A stretch of 64,000 nucleotides of DNA from NCBI GenBank assembly GCA_963693085.1, contig OY856410.1:882619335-882683334 (forward strand), read 5' to 3'. Under the pieces are notes generated by a model. It worked only from the letters and a program-made list of their open reading frames with translations, did not search any database and had not been told where the DNA came from. The translations under genes were made by a program, and so were the position numbers. Positions within the stretch are counted from its first letter, which is position 1. The number at the start of each line of letters is the position of its first letter. Of the stretch, positions 11,301 to 24,323 are shown piece after piece. The stretch is from Alisma plantago-aquatica. Taxonomy: Eukaryota; Streptophyta; Magnoliopsida; Alismatales; Alismataceae.

Positions 11301-12059
11301 GCTCACCACTTTCGGCCACCAAAGGACAAGACCCACCTAGGGTTCAACCACCAAGCTAGAGGAAGAAGAAGAGATATCCACCAAGGGGAAAGGAGCAGCC
11401 ACCAAGCTCTCCAAGGAAGGTGTGTCATGCACACAAGGAGGGGAGAGCAACAAAAGAGGTAAAGGGTTCCCAAGGAAGAGAAAGGTAAGACATATATAGA
11501 TGAGGGTCAAGGTTAAACCAAGGCAAGGTGTCACCTTACCAAGGGACACTTGTCCATACATTTTACCACCTTGCAAAACACATGCACATGCCATGCCACC
11601 ACTCAACCAAGGTTCGGCCACATGTCTAAGCTAGGGAGACACAACCAAAGCAAGGAGGTCAAACAAAGGTCAAAGGCCGACACACTCCATCCATGGCTGA
11701 CACCCTCATGGGCGACACAAAACATCCTTTCCTGATACAGAGCTCAACCAAGCAAGGAAAGGCCCAAACAAGGGAAAACAAGGCCTAAAAGATCTCAACC
11801 AAGCCCAAGAAAACTCAAGGCACGAGCCCAAACCTTCCTCTCAACTCTAGAGGAAGCAAAGAGAGAGAGAAAGACATCTCTCAAAGTGACAAACTTGCTC
11901 TCCAACCCTAACTTAGGTTATTTTGCAAGTAGCACCTCCGACTCTCAACTAAACACAGGCAAACCCTAATCATCACTAAAGATGATTAGCAAGCAACCAA
12001 GCACAATGTTTAAGCAAAACAAACAGGGTAAGCCCAAAACAAAGGTCAGGGTCCTTACA
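8389..12059 (-). repeat. gypsy-1 5' LTR, full length (3671 bp)
   Basis: On the plus strand it begins TGTGATACCCC and ends GTCCTTACA, i.e. TG…CA in both directions. It abuts the primer site on the left and copia-1 coding sequence on the right. Its outer 1.45 kb matches the left LTR. The 8389-10600 part has no partner within the window. Confidence 0.9.
11491..11500 (-). promoter_or_regulatory. Putative TATA box of gypsy-1 5' LTR
   Basis: The minus strand reads TCTATATATG downstream of GGTTTAACC…CCTCA. The LARD LTRs have the same layout. This box lies in the segment missing from the left LTR. Confidence 0.5.
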
Positions 12060-12851
12060 GAAGCGATTCAACATGAAGAACTCAAAGAGAGGAAACCTGT
12101 CTACATTGCATGGAGTGACCATCTCTAAGAGTCAATGTCCCAATTCTCGTAAAGAAAGGGAATGCATGAGTTTGATTCCATATGCCTCAACAATTGGATC
12201 AATCATGTATACACCTGTCCAAAGGTCTCATATGCCTTGAGCATGATGAGTAGATATCAGTCCAATCCAGGTGATGCTCACTAGACAACTGTGAAGAACA
12301 TCCTTAAGTACTTGAGAAGGACTAAGGATCAGTTCTTGGTCTACATTGGAGAGGAAGAGTTGGTGGTAAAGGGTTACACCGATGCAAGCTTCCAAACTGA
12401 TCAATATGATTACAAATCACAATCAGGATTCGTGCTTTGTCTTAACAATGGATCTGTAAGATGGAAGAGTTACAAGCAAGAGATAATTGTCAATTATACA
12501 ATAGAAGCCAAGTATATTTCTACATTGAATGCATCAAAGGAGGCTGTATGGATCAAGAAGTTCATTACATAACTTGTGGTCGTTCCAAGCATCAGTGACG
12601 CAATTGAGCTATATTGTGACAACAATGGGGCTATTTCACAAGTTAAGGAACCCAGATCGCATCATCACTCAAAGCATATACAAATACAGTATCATCTCAT
12701 ATGAGAGATTATACATCAAGGAGATGTAAAGATTTAGAAAGTACCAACTAAGAACAATGTTGTTGACCCCTTGACAAAGACACTTTCATAGAAGAAGCAT
12801 GACGATCATGTTAGGTCACTCAGAATAAGATTCATGGATGATTGGGTGTAA
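12060..12851 (+). pseudogene. copia-1 pol 3' end (RT tail and RNase H)
   Basis: This Ty1-copia relic resumes right at the gypsy-1 LTR edge. In order it shows KRFNMKNSKRGNLS, SKSQCPNSRKERE, ASTIGSIMYT, VSYALSMMSRYQS, VKNILKYLRRTKDQFLVY, and RNase H with GYTDASFQTD, IEAKYISTLNASKEAVW (usually EAEY) and LYCDNNGAI. The tail NNVVDPLTKTLS ends in TAA at 12849-12851. Stops sit at 12282 (expected Trp), 12570, 12688, 12735 and 12789, with a short frame disturbance near 12230. The 5' LTR, gag, protease, integrase and most of RT are displaced to the left of the window by gypsy-1. The motifs resemble the Tork group. Confidence 0.88.
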
Positions 12852-12866
12852 GTGCAAGTGGGAGTT

Positions 12867-14942
12867 TGTTGGTATGTATGCCCAGAGATCCAATCATGAG
12901 ATGACTATAACAACAAACTTTGTAAATGATTTGATTAATAAATAAAGCAAGCTTCCAATTTATTCTATTTAATTCAGTTATGAGATAGTTATGTACATTA
13001 TAAATGTCTAGAGAATAATATTACTCGATGATGTATGTCTTCAAGTATTAGCCTTATTGAAATGAGATCATATAGATGTTAAGATTACATATACATATTC
13101 TCATTATGTCCTTGACCAGTTGCTATTGTGGAAGGTTGATAGACAACAATGACACATAAGATCAAAGTCTGAGTTGGTTGATGACATAGTCTCATTATTC
13201 ATGTATGGCAATATCAAACCAAGCACACATATACATGTTAGAGAATAGTGTATCAGACATACCCTCTGTGAGACTGACACATGGAAGCCATCATTATTGC
13301 ACTCATAACATGTCCTTGGGTACACTTTGACATCATCAAATATAGTCTTGAAACATGGGTTGTTATAAAGCTGATGATTGGGTGACTTTAAAACATGGGG
13401 ATGGACTGTGAATGCTAGAAATGGGGGTTTGTGAGACTAAGAAATGCATGGCCATGCACATGTGAGTCAATATGTGATACTGAGCTTACATATATCTCAG
13501 ACAGTTTGCTCTTGGTTCAAGAAACAAGATTGAATGATGAAGAGGATGATTGCTCCATGCCTCGAGTTCAATATGAACATCAATGATAAAGGAACTATAA
13601 AATATTGCTACACCATACACAGATTGTAGGTTGAAGTTGTTCTGCAACTTTCCATTTACTTGGGTAGCATTGATGTGTGACCAGGCACCAATCATTACTT
13701 GTGATGTCATAAGTTGTTATGGACATTCACTGTCAACATAATATGGGACCTATAGGGTCACACACATTGGTCTCGACCTAGAAGAAGACTTTGATCTTGA
13801 ATGGCATATGAATTAATTTTTAAATGTTTAGGCAATTGATTCACGCAACCAACATCCTGACTGCATTGCCAAACACCCCTCTCATGGCATGAGACGACTG
13901 TCTGGAGTGCCAAACGGCTGTCTCAAGCGTTGAGATGGGCGTTTGGAGTATCAGACTGATTCAAGTTGAAATTGGATTTGGATTGAACCGACCGGCCTAA
14001 CTCGGGTCACTAGACAACCATTTGGGTGACTGAGACCACCCTCTCACATGGGTGAGATGGCCCAGTTTGGCTGAGGGAAGGTTCTAGATATTTACAAGTT
14101 CATTTTGGTTCCACATTACTTGTTGTGTAAGGAATTAATATGTAATAGTAATTGGAAACGAATTGCCAATTTTGTATGTGACTGGGAAACTACAAAATGA
14201 CCGTCTCATAGTATGAGACGATTGTCTCACATGCTAGACAACCATCTAGTGTGTTAGATGGTTGGTTTGGTTGTAGTAGGTTGTGAAAATTTGAGACCTT
14301 CCGATCCCTTCCACTCCTGAATAAACTGGGAACCCTGGTCCAAACCCCACCTATAAATAGAGGAGTATTGGGCACTTCTCAGAGCACAACACAGACAATT
14401 GAGAATCAGTTCCTCTGACAAATGTTGTTCTCTCTAGTTGTGGTAACCACAAGAGCCCATGTAAGTCCTACCCGACTAGGGAGGGATAGACAAGGGAGAG
14501 AAGCAACTGAGATCATTGTTGTGGGAGAGAAAGTTGGTGACTATTACCCCAACAGGAGGGACAAATCCTTCTTGTTCATTCTAGTAGGAAGACAGGAGTT
14601 CTAGGCAATCTATCTAGACTTATCTAGAGGTGGGAGGCCGTTGTTTGCCTCTAAGGAGGAAATCATCAACTAGCAGTCCATGATGAGAGGAGATGTTGCA
14701 AAATATGACACTCGAGTCAGTTGTCTGTGGAGGAGCAGTCAGATGAATCCAAGTACAACCAGGAGTCATATTTGCACAACTACAATGAAAAAGATTGTCT
14801 CTAGACTTTCTCTATGATCAAGTATGTCCTTGAAACCATCTTTCTTGATCTTATAGTAATTGACGTGATCCATTGGCTTATGGGAATATGGTAGATAAAT
14901 TTTTTGTTTCTTCCGCCTGCTATGTAGCCATATTTCCCTATA
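12867..14942 (+). repeat. copia-1 3' LTR (about 2.08 kb)
   Basis: It begins TGTTGGTATGTATGCCC just after the purine tract AAGTGGGAG that follows the pol stop. The end is placed at TTTCCCTATA by analogy with copia-2 LTR ends (TTCCTACA, TTCCTATA). The phrase GACACATGGAAGCCAT is shared with the copia-2 LTR, so the two families are related. The right boundary is less certain than the left. Confidence 0.75.
14351..14359 (+). promoter_or_regulatory. Putative TATA box of copia-1 LTR
   Basis: CTATAAATA followed by GAGGAG lies about 590 bp before the LTR end. The copia-2 3' LTR has CTATAAATA at the comparable place. Confidence 0.55.
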
Positions 14943-17900
14943 ATGAGAAGCACAAGTTTAGCTTCTTCTACACTTCTTCTTACCTTCCATACACTAAAAA
15001 TAAGAAAAAAGATAATGAAAACCCTACTTGTATCCTGCTCTATTAAAGATGATGTTGATAGAGGAGGATGGTGGACTAGTAGTACTAGTTGGTAGTTTGT
15101 TGTGATTCCCTATTACTTGAGGATGAGCTACATAAAAGTTTAAGGTTATTTGATGAATTTTTTGCTCTTTTGAGGGAAATATAGTCATTCAGTTCAATTG
15201 AGTCATCACGACCCATTCCTCATTTCACCTTACATGTTTGGAAGTAAGTGAACTCTTAAAGATATATCTAGCATTGATAGAGGAGGTCCGTCTGATCGAC
15301 TAGTCTCACTATTCGACCGACAGGTTGGAAGAAGTCCCCCAAGTAGCAAGTAAGTCAATATGCTTACCTAGTGAGCCAATGAATCAGTGAGGGGCCATTG
15401 ATCATAGGGTTTCACATAATCTCCTATCAGTCATGGATTGATCGAATGGTCACCCTAGTTTCCTGACCCAACTTCAACACCACTTCATTAAGCTAATATC
15501 ATTTGACCAACTGGTTTAGTAGGTTGAATGATCGATAAATTTGTAAAGACACTTATCAACAACCAAATCATTGATTAACTATACTAGTCGGTCGATTATC
15601 ATTCTAGCTAAGAGAAAGATTAGGAATAGAGTCAATCGACTAATGTGACATGTCATTAGGTCAAAGTACCAACAACACACCCACTTAAAGGCTAGTTGAT
15701 TGACACAGTAGTGCCAACCAAGCGATTGGTGCGGTGTAATCAGAATCAGGAAGGCACCACTGGCCCACACAAAGCTATATTTGGTGGGTCTGGGGTGCCC
15801 ACATAAAAGGAAATCATACCCTAATGAAAAGGGGATCAATTACTCTATCCTAATCCATTTTTAGGATCAAGGATTCAAGAAGAGAGGAGGAATGTCATCT
15901 TCTTCATGGATATCACTAGATCTACTGTTGCCAAAGCAAGGATCTATTATAGGACAACACTGGCCTCAAATTCTTCATCTTCTATGACATGATTCATTCT
16001 CCTCCTCCTTGTATTTGTGTTATTTCCATGAACATGACCGAGTAATTCCCTTGTTGGGTCACATGGAGTAGCTCCGTTGCATGTATTTCATTCTAGTTGT
16101 CATCAAACTTGTCTCTTTTTGGATATATAGATTATTTTCCAACTATTTTGTGCTAGTTTTTTTACTTGATCAATCAATTTACATGTTTAGTACGGTCCTA
16201 GACATAGAGATCACAAAATCTGGGATTTGATTATTGATTGGATCCATTAAACCCCATATGATATCATAGAATGGGTTCTCAATGATGATTAATTAATAAT
16301 TTGTGGGTAACGAGACCTCAATCCCATGGAGAAATTGATCCTTGTGCAATTCATATTCTGAAAGGATGCAAAATTCACATTACCTATTTTAATTAGTTGT
16401 AGTTAAGCAAGTTGTAATAATTAGATTGATTATGTATGCGGAAGTAGTGAAATTCATTATGCCCTAGTGTCTTTTATTCTTGATTCAACCATCTTTTTAC
16501 TTCCTTTTTAATTTTCTTGCAGTAAGTTTTAATCAATCAATCGACCAAGTGTTTGCTACATGATGATATCAATTTTTTGTATTTAATAACAATTTATTAA
16601 AAAGGTTGTCTCTTGGTTTCAACCCTATATCTATATTGTAGGTAAACTTATTCTCTTGTGGGTGAGTCTTATTGCATGTAGAATTTGGATAAACCTGAGG
16701 CTTATTGCCTTGGGATAATTTCATGTATGGTAGAGTTGCACATCAAGGAGCAACATATTCTCATAAATATAAATATCACAATGAGATAAAATTTTCATGA
16801 AAATGAACATTACTTGTCATAAATGACTGGTTATGGAATTAAAAATTGATAAGTTAATATTAAAAAATAATGATTCAGAAAGTAGAAGACAAAACCACAT
16901 TGGAAATCAGGTCTAAATATGGAAGTGAATTAAGAACTACCAAATTGTTAAAAATGGATAAAGTATGGAATCTAATGGGTGAGTCATTACTGAATCTCCT
17001 ATTTTATGATGTCTACTTCTATTTTTTTCTTCAATTTATTCTTAATGGAAAAAATGCAATATATTTATCCTAAGTTTTGGAACAAGAAGTAGTACATGAT
17101 CGGGTTTTCTCTCTCATGATATATGCATAAATTTTATGGGATATCAATGCACAAACCTAGATTGATTTGTCGCCATAGTTTTCTTTTAGTTTGTATACCT
17201 TTTTGTATGCCCTATTCTCAAGACCAAACATTACTTCATAACATTACATGTACATAGATGACAATTAGGAAGAATTGTTAATATCATAGAGTTCTCAATG
17301 AAGACATCTGCAAGGACAAGGGAACATTTATCTAAGGATTTCAAACTATTGTAGATATAAATCTCACTTCACCTCCCATACCTACAAAATAATTTACTTT
17401 TGTTTATAACTTAAAGTGCTAGATCAGTGCAGCCTCTAACCCTAACTTCTCCAATTTTAGGCTTTAGCCAACCTGTCTAGCCATATTAATCAGAAGAGAT
17501 GCAAAGTTGACCACCCTAACAGTTAACATATTTCATAGAAATTGAAAAAAAAAATTAGGAAGCTCATAGAAAACATGATGCATATAGAATAGCCAACATC
17601 CAATAATAACCTTATAAGAAAAACAGAGAAGTCCTGCTAGATTCAATATTATATCTTGTGATCTGGCAAACCTAAAAACAAAAGCATGATAATCACTTGC
17701 CAATGAGATTCTTGTAAAATGGAATCATGCTTCCAGCATAATGAGTGAATGAAATGTGTTGAATGCAAATCTCCTATGGACCTACTTTAGTTTCCCAACA
17801 ATTGCACAATGAAGCATACATCAACAATGACAATGTGTGACAGAAAATGGGAAAATAATTAATAACATAGATTTGTAGATACAAGATACACATGCATTGC

Positions 17901-18544
17901 ATCTCTAACTCCTTTGTCTTTCATCCATGTAGTACTCACTTCATCACTCTACAACATTTTGAAGTGTAAACCAAATGATATGAAACTAGATATCCATAAT
18001 AACATATGATATATTTTTTGTAAGAGGTAAAGAGAAAGAAAAAAATAATCAACACCCATTGTGTAAGGAATACCCACACGATCAAGTAGTACATACCATA
18101 GTGGTACACAAACATCTTTGATTGGATCCCTAAGTGGCAGGCATGACCAAACATTCTCTTTCTAGCAAGAAGAGGCATTATAGTCTTTCCTAGACTCCTA
18201 AAACTATGTGGTAGTTTGGGATTGCAAAATATGGCGCAACTATTATTTCTCTATAACTTTCAAGTTGTATGTTAGGTTAGAAAATTATGAATAGGGATAG
18301 CTAGTACCAACTAAAATTACTTCCAAATAAAAAAAATATGGGAGCACCAAACAGGCAAAAAATGCAATAATGTACAGAATCATTTGGGGTTTCCAGAGCT
18401 CAAAAGTTAAGAAAGGTCAAGAAAACGAACCATTATAAACTCCTAGAGGAATCTAAGATAATCTATTTTTCTCGATGCCTCATTTAGCAAAGAGAAACAT
18501 TGATGGAAAATAAAAAAAATCATGTATAAACATACTAAAATGGT
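14943..18544. other. Unassigned stretch, possible old LTR/leader fragment at about 15240-16560
   Basis: No convincing gene. 15285-15700 carries the same loosely repeated GACTAG/CGACTA wording as the copia LTRs. 15799 has CATAAAAGG. 15900-16560 is less AT-biased and reads like the end of an LTR and an untranslated leader, with an acceptor-like CTTGCAG at about 16520. From 16560 to 18544 it is AT-rich with no family I recognise. A 67-codon reading frame at 16870-17073 has no visible domain. Confidence 0.3.
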
Positions 18545-18650
18545 TAATGCAAGTTGAATTAATGAATTTTAATATATATATATATATATATATATGTAAT
18601 GCAAGTTGACTTAATGAATTTTAATATATATATATATATGTATATGTATA
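18545..18650. repeat. Two tandem units of about 52 bp
   Basis: taatgcaagttga[a/c]ttaatg followed by aattttaa and a TA run occurs at 18545 and again at 18597. It forms the left border of the long TA array. Confidence 0.8.
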
Positions 18651-18659
18651 TATATAAAT

Positions 18660-18822
<163 letters not shown>

Positions 18823-18935
18823 TATCCAAAGTGCGTTTCCCCTTTTTTTGTATTTTTCCAAAAAGTATGTACAGGTGTGGGAAAAGAAAGAGAAAATACG
18901 AGAAAAAGAAAACTAGATAGAAAACATATATCTAT

Positions 18936-21900
18936 CTATACAGTTGAAGTCAAAACATCTATATCCCTCTTCAAATGATTCCAGATAGAAAGAGTTGAGC
19001 TATCATGACCCTAAAAAATCCTTTAGTTTCTTTCCTTCCAGATACCATGAATGGATACCAAGAGACACATAGTCTCTTTCTCAACACTGAAATCCAGAAA
19101 ACTATAAACAGTAACAAGTGAGTGGTTGATATATCCCTCTATACAAGCTAACCTCAAAATATGTTGACTAAATGTATAGTCAATAAGAATGTGATCAATG
19201 TCCTCAACACTATTTCTTCAGAGCACACAACTAGAGGGAAAACAGAACCCTCTTCTCTGAAGAAAATCTTGAGTCATCACTTTACGAAGAAGAACCTTCC
19301 AATAGAAAATTTTGCATTTGTTGGGAACCTTGGATTTCCAAACCCAATTGCACCAAGATACTTTAACTCCATATCCTCGCAGGCCCTTCCAGAACTCTCT
19401 CATTTTTCTCGAGTTAGTGCCATTGAAGGTCAACTTATCATCACAGCTAGAACCAGGATAAAAGAAAGGTTTAATATCAGAAATGATTCTGTTCACATGT
19501 CGAGATTTACTACAAATCCAGCCTCCATCAACAATTAAGTCAGCAAGCTTAACATATTTCCCCTTGCCAAGAAAAAATATGTTTTTATCATCGAGGTATT
19601 CAATGCGAAAATGATTACCTTTTACCCAAGGGTCTCTCCATAAAGAGGTAGATTTCCCATTTCTAACCTCCCACTGGATATAAGGGAACAAACTATCTCT
19701 AGTAATCAAAAGCTATCTCCACATCCAAGAAAAATGTTGTTTAGAGGATACACTCTAGACAGAATCCCCTTTTAGATACTTAGCATGTATCCATCTGACC
19801 CATAGATTATCCTTTTTTGTGGCAAGATTCTAGATATTTAAAGCCATAGATGCCACAACAACATCTTTCATAATCTTCAAATTTAATCTTCCCTCACTTT
19901 AAGGCTTGCACACATCCTCCCAAGCAATTGAGTGCATGGTGTTCTTTAGTTTAGCACCTCCCCACAAGAAATTTCTATAGTATCTATAAATATCATTTGA
20001 AACCGATGTAGGGATTTGAAAAGAGGAGGCCCAGTAGAGGTGAAAAGCCAATAGGGTAGAAGAGACCAGTTCTAGACGAACAACAAAAGAGAGACTGTGA
20101 GCCTTCCAACCTTCCAATTTTTTACCGATCTTCTCAAGCAAAGGAGCACAAAGTCTTCTTGTAAGTTTTCCTTTAAAAAGTGGCAACCCCAAATATTTCA
20201 TAGGAAGCGTACCCAACTTAATACCCAGTATATCTGCAGTTGCAGAAGCATTAGCATCCTGGTTGCAAAAAATGATACTTTTATCACAGCTAATACAAAG
20301 ACTAGAAATATCACTAAAAAGATTTAAAGCTTTTTTGAGGCCTTTAACAGAGTCCATATGTGCTTCAGAGAATATAATAACATCATCAAAAAATAAAGCA
20401 TGAGAGACTTGTAAATCATGTGAGGCACGGATATGCATGAACCATTTTTCTTTAACACCAAATATGAGGATGCTAGATAACCCCTCCATAGAAACTACAA
20501 AAAGATAAGGAGTAAGGGAGTCACCCTATCTAGTACCCCTTCCTGGTTTGAAAGCAGTACCTGGAACTCCATTAAATAGAATCTGCATACTGGTGGTCTT
20601 GAAGATTTCACGTACCCAATGAATAAAACAGTAAGGAAATTTCATCTTCTCAAGCACTTTAAATAAGAAATCCCAGTTTAAAGAGTCATAAGCTTTCATT
20701 AAATCCATTTTCAAACACATCATAGGTTTGGAACTTTTCATAATGTTGTCAATGAGCTCATTAACAAGCATAGTAGAGTCTTTAATGCACCTCCCTTTAA
20801 GAAATGCACTTTGTACAAGATCAATGATGCTAGGGAGAATATTTTATAACCTACTAGCAATCACCTTAAAAGAAATTTTGTATAGAACATTACAAAGCGC
20901 AATGGGTCTCCAGTCATGGACTTTGAATGCACCTTTAGATTTTGGAATGAGAGTTAGGAAAGTCCTGTTAAACTCCTTGAGCATACAACCAATAGAAAAG
21001 AAGTTCTGGACGACTCTAACCACATCAACACCAATAATATGCCAACACTTTTTATAAAAGTGGAAGTTGAACCCATCTGGACCCGGTGCTTTGTCACCAT
21101 CAGCCTCATAAATGACCCTTTCAATCTCTTCTTTCGTAACAAGCATACAGAGAGAGTTAAATTGAGTAGAGGATAAAGAAGGTAGTACCCATATGATGTC
21201 CCATTGACACAAACAACCATGCTTCTGTTCTTCAAAGAGGTTAGAATAGAAATCCAAGATGTGCCCTTGAATAATGGATGTATCAGTCACATTGGCCTCA
21301 TCAATAGTCATGCATCTTATAGAGTTATTATGTCTTCTTGACTTGAGCGAGTCATAGAAGAATTTTGAGTTTTTGACACCTAGTTTTAGCCACTGCACAT
21401 GTGATTTTTGTCTAATGAAAGACTCCTCCACCTCATAGGCCATAATAGCTTCTTTTCGAGCAGCATAAGCATTTTGAACAAGATCAGTATCATCTGGATT
21501 ATTATCTACCAGAACTTGAGCACTGCAAGCAAAAGCCTCTTTCATCCTTCTTCTCTCACAAATATCCCTCACATGTTCCCTATTCCAGTTGATAAGAGAT
21601 TTCTTAACCTCTTTGAGCTTATGAACAACCCTGAAAGTAGGATTTCCATCAATCTCTGTGCCCCAAGCTTTTTCAACCAAGTCATAAAATCCCTTCATAT
21701 CAGACCAAGCATTGACAAATCTGAAAGGGGTCTTTTTAAAGAAACCTTTTTCACCTAGATGAATACAAAGGATTTTGTGATCACTATGAATAGTTTGGAT
21801 AATAGATCTCCATAGTTGAGGGTAGGTAGATAGAAACCCATTGTTGTAAAACACCCTATCAATCTTAGACATGACCAATTTGCTACCTTCCTGTTTGTTA

Positions 21901-22463
21901 TCCCAAGTGTATAATGATCCACGAAGGGCCATCTCCATAAGAATTGTACTATTCACAAACACATTAAACAACTCCATGGATTTGTAGGATGATTCTGCAA
22001 CACCAAATTTATCAGAAGCAAAACGGACAACATTAAAGTCCCTAGAGATCAACCAAGGGCTATCTCCTAAATGAGCATGAATATCATTAAGTTGTTCCCA
22101 TAGAATAGCCCTTTTCCCCTCAGGATTGTGAGCATATATTGCAGTTAGATAGAACTCACCATCATCTGAGTTAATAAGGTAGTATAGGAATTGGTCACCC
22201 TCCAAAATAACTTGAACAAAAATATCATCTCTACTCTAGGCAACAATAATTCTACCTAAAGGATTAGAACCATGGTTTGAAACCCATTTAGTAGAATTCC
22301 AGACGTTACTCATAACTTTATTAATTTTTTTCCTTCTAATCTTACTCTCAAGGATATAGGCAATGGAACATTTATTATTTATAATGGACTCCTTAACCGC
22401 TTCCTGTCATCCAGGTTTTTTTAAACCTTGGACATTCCAAGAGATAATGGAAAAATTAACCAT
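18936..22463 (-). pseudogene. LINE-2 ORF2: endonuclease, reverse transcriptase, zf-RVT
   Basis: 1175 codons run from the ATG at 22463 to the TAG at 18936-18938. Endonuclease: FSIISWNVQGL at the start, YILESKI, SRDFNVV (relatives have GDFN), SKIDRVFYN and HSDHKIL. Reverse transcriptase: GDKAPGPDGFNFHFYKKCW, LIPKSKGAFKVHDWRPI, MDLMKAYDSLNW, GRGTR-stop-GDSLTPYLF and FFDD where relatives have FADD. The zf-RVT domain near 19250 reads WVWKSKVPNKCKIFYWKVL. Eleven in-frame stops start at 22407, 22236, 20844, 20526, 19899, 19830, 19755, 19713, 19218, 19023 and 19011. Most replace expected Trp, Gln or Arg codons. The protein would nick DNA and copy the LINE RNA at the target. Confidence 0.92.
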
Positions 22464-23766
22464 TAGAAAGGGGTGGAGGCGAGTCACCTGGATCCTCTCT
22501 GACAGCTTCAATAGCCAAGCCATCAATAACAGTAAGATTCATTTTGGGATCATCAAACTCCAACACTTTAAAACTATTAGGGGAAATAAGAGTGCCACTC
22601 ACACTTTGTTGCTGAATCTTGGGAATATATCTTGGAGGAGATTTATATTTTTTATCCTGTACTCTCCATTGATTGGGGGTTCTAGAAGGGCTCTGAGTCA
22701 CCACCTCTTTACCTTTGGAGTTAGGCATGGAAATCTGATCAATGGCCTCTACTATAATAGCTAGAGTAGATGCAACTAAATTAGAGCCTGACCCAACTTC
22801 AATAGCGGGACAGTCATAGAATGTATCTGCTTCACTTAGAGGAATCATTCCCGTAGGTTGAGGGGTATTTTGAGGAGGAACATTAGACTTTATACATGCT
22901 CCTTGACCATGGCCAAAAGTGTCGCATTCCTTGCACATATCAGGGTACCATTCATATTCAAAATGAATAGTATCCTTCACACCATCATCACTGATCAAGT
23001 GCATTTCACTAGGGAAGGTTGATGAAGAGGGAATAAGCACCTGGATTCTCACAAAATCCAGTCTCCTTTGATGTTTGGTAAGGAAATTAGGCCTCAATGG
23101 AGTACCAAGGAAGCTTCCCACTATACTAAAAATCTCCTCATCCCATAGTTCGAGGGGAAGATCATGTATACGGACCCATACTGGCACCTAAGTGAGTTTT
23201 AGTTTTTCTAACAGCTCCTCCCTTTGCCATTTCTTGAAAATCATAGGTTTACCAGCTACGAATCATGGTCCTTGCTCAACAGCTAATCTGAGGTCATCCG
23301 AATTAGAGAATCTGATGATAAAATAGTCATTACCTCTGGACAGAATTTCAAAGTCACCTTTCAGTTTCCAGATCATCTTGAGATGTCTATGAAGAGTTGG
23401 CCAATGCGGTTTCAGTCCAATGATACATCCAGCGACAGTATTTTCCCACTTAGAAATGTTTCTGTCAGCGATAGATCTAGGATACCTAGCTGCTCCATCA
23501 ATCAACTCGATATTGCACCTCTTCAGATTGAGATCCAGATTTTCCTTCTGTATGAATAGATCTGACCAAGCACTTGCCCTTGTGGCAACAGGAACTTCCT
23601 CCACTCTTATTTGGAACTTGATCGGGCTAGAGGACACACGAGCATCTACTTTACCAAACTGAGAAAAGTTTGTTTGCACGACGTGAAGATTTGGCGACGA
23701 CGGTGGTAGATTCTCAGTGTCGCCTGAGTCACCCACCCCATCGCCTTCGTCCCACCCCATCGCCAT
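22456..23766 (-). pseudogene. LINE-2 ORF1 (DUF4283-like plus CCHC_4 knuckle)
   Basis: 436 codons from [10 protein letters not shown] at 23766 to the TAA at 22456-22458, with TGA at 23263 (after VEQGP, where relatives have Trp) and TAG at 23188. The N-terminal 165 residues end in the DUF4283-type block DYFIIRFSNSDDLRLAVEQG. VPVWVRIHDLPLELWDEE follows. A knuckle CKECDTFGHGQGAC lies near 22910-22950, and the C-terminal part is Ser/Pro-rich. This is the standard plant L1 ORF1 layout, an RNA-binding coat protein. The last 8 nt overlap the start of ORF2 (ATGGTTAA). Confidence 0.9.
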
Positions 23767-23785
23767 AATGGTTGAGTGTATTATT

Positions 23786-24287
<502 letters not shown>

Positions 24288-24322
<35 letters not shown>
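24288..24322. repeat. (TC)n(TA)n microsatellite
   Basis: TC dinucleotides to about 24306 followed by TA dinucleotides, directly next to the MITE right end. Confidence 0.93.

Positions 24323-24323
<1 letters not shown>

Larger units (their letters stand above)
2613..12059 (-). mobile_element. gypsy-1: Del/Tekay-like chromodomain Ty3-gypsy retrotransposon
   Basis: On the minus strand the order is 5' LTR (12059 to 8389), primer site, gag, protease, RT, RNase H, integrase, chromodomain, 3' LTR. LTRs of about 3.7 kb, an internal part of about 4.8 kb, LTR start TGTAAGGACCC and the C-terminal chromodomain fit the Del/Tekay chromoviruses. It is inserted in the pol gene of copia-1, whose reading frame resumes at 12060. 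The left flank is outside the window, so the target duplication cannot be tested. Confidence 0.88.
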
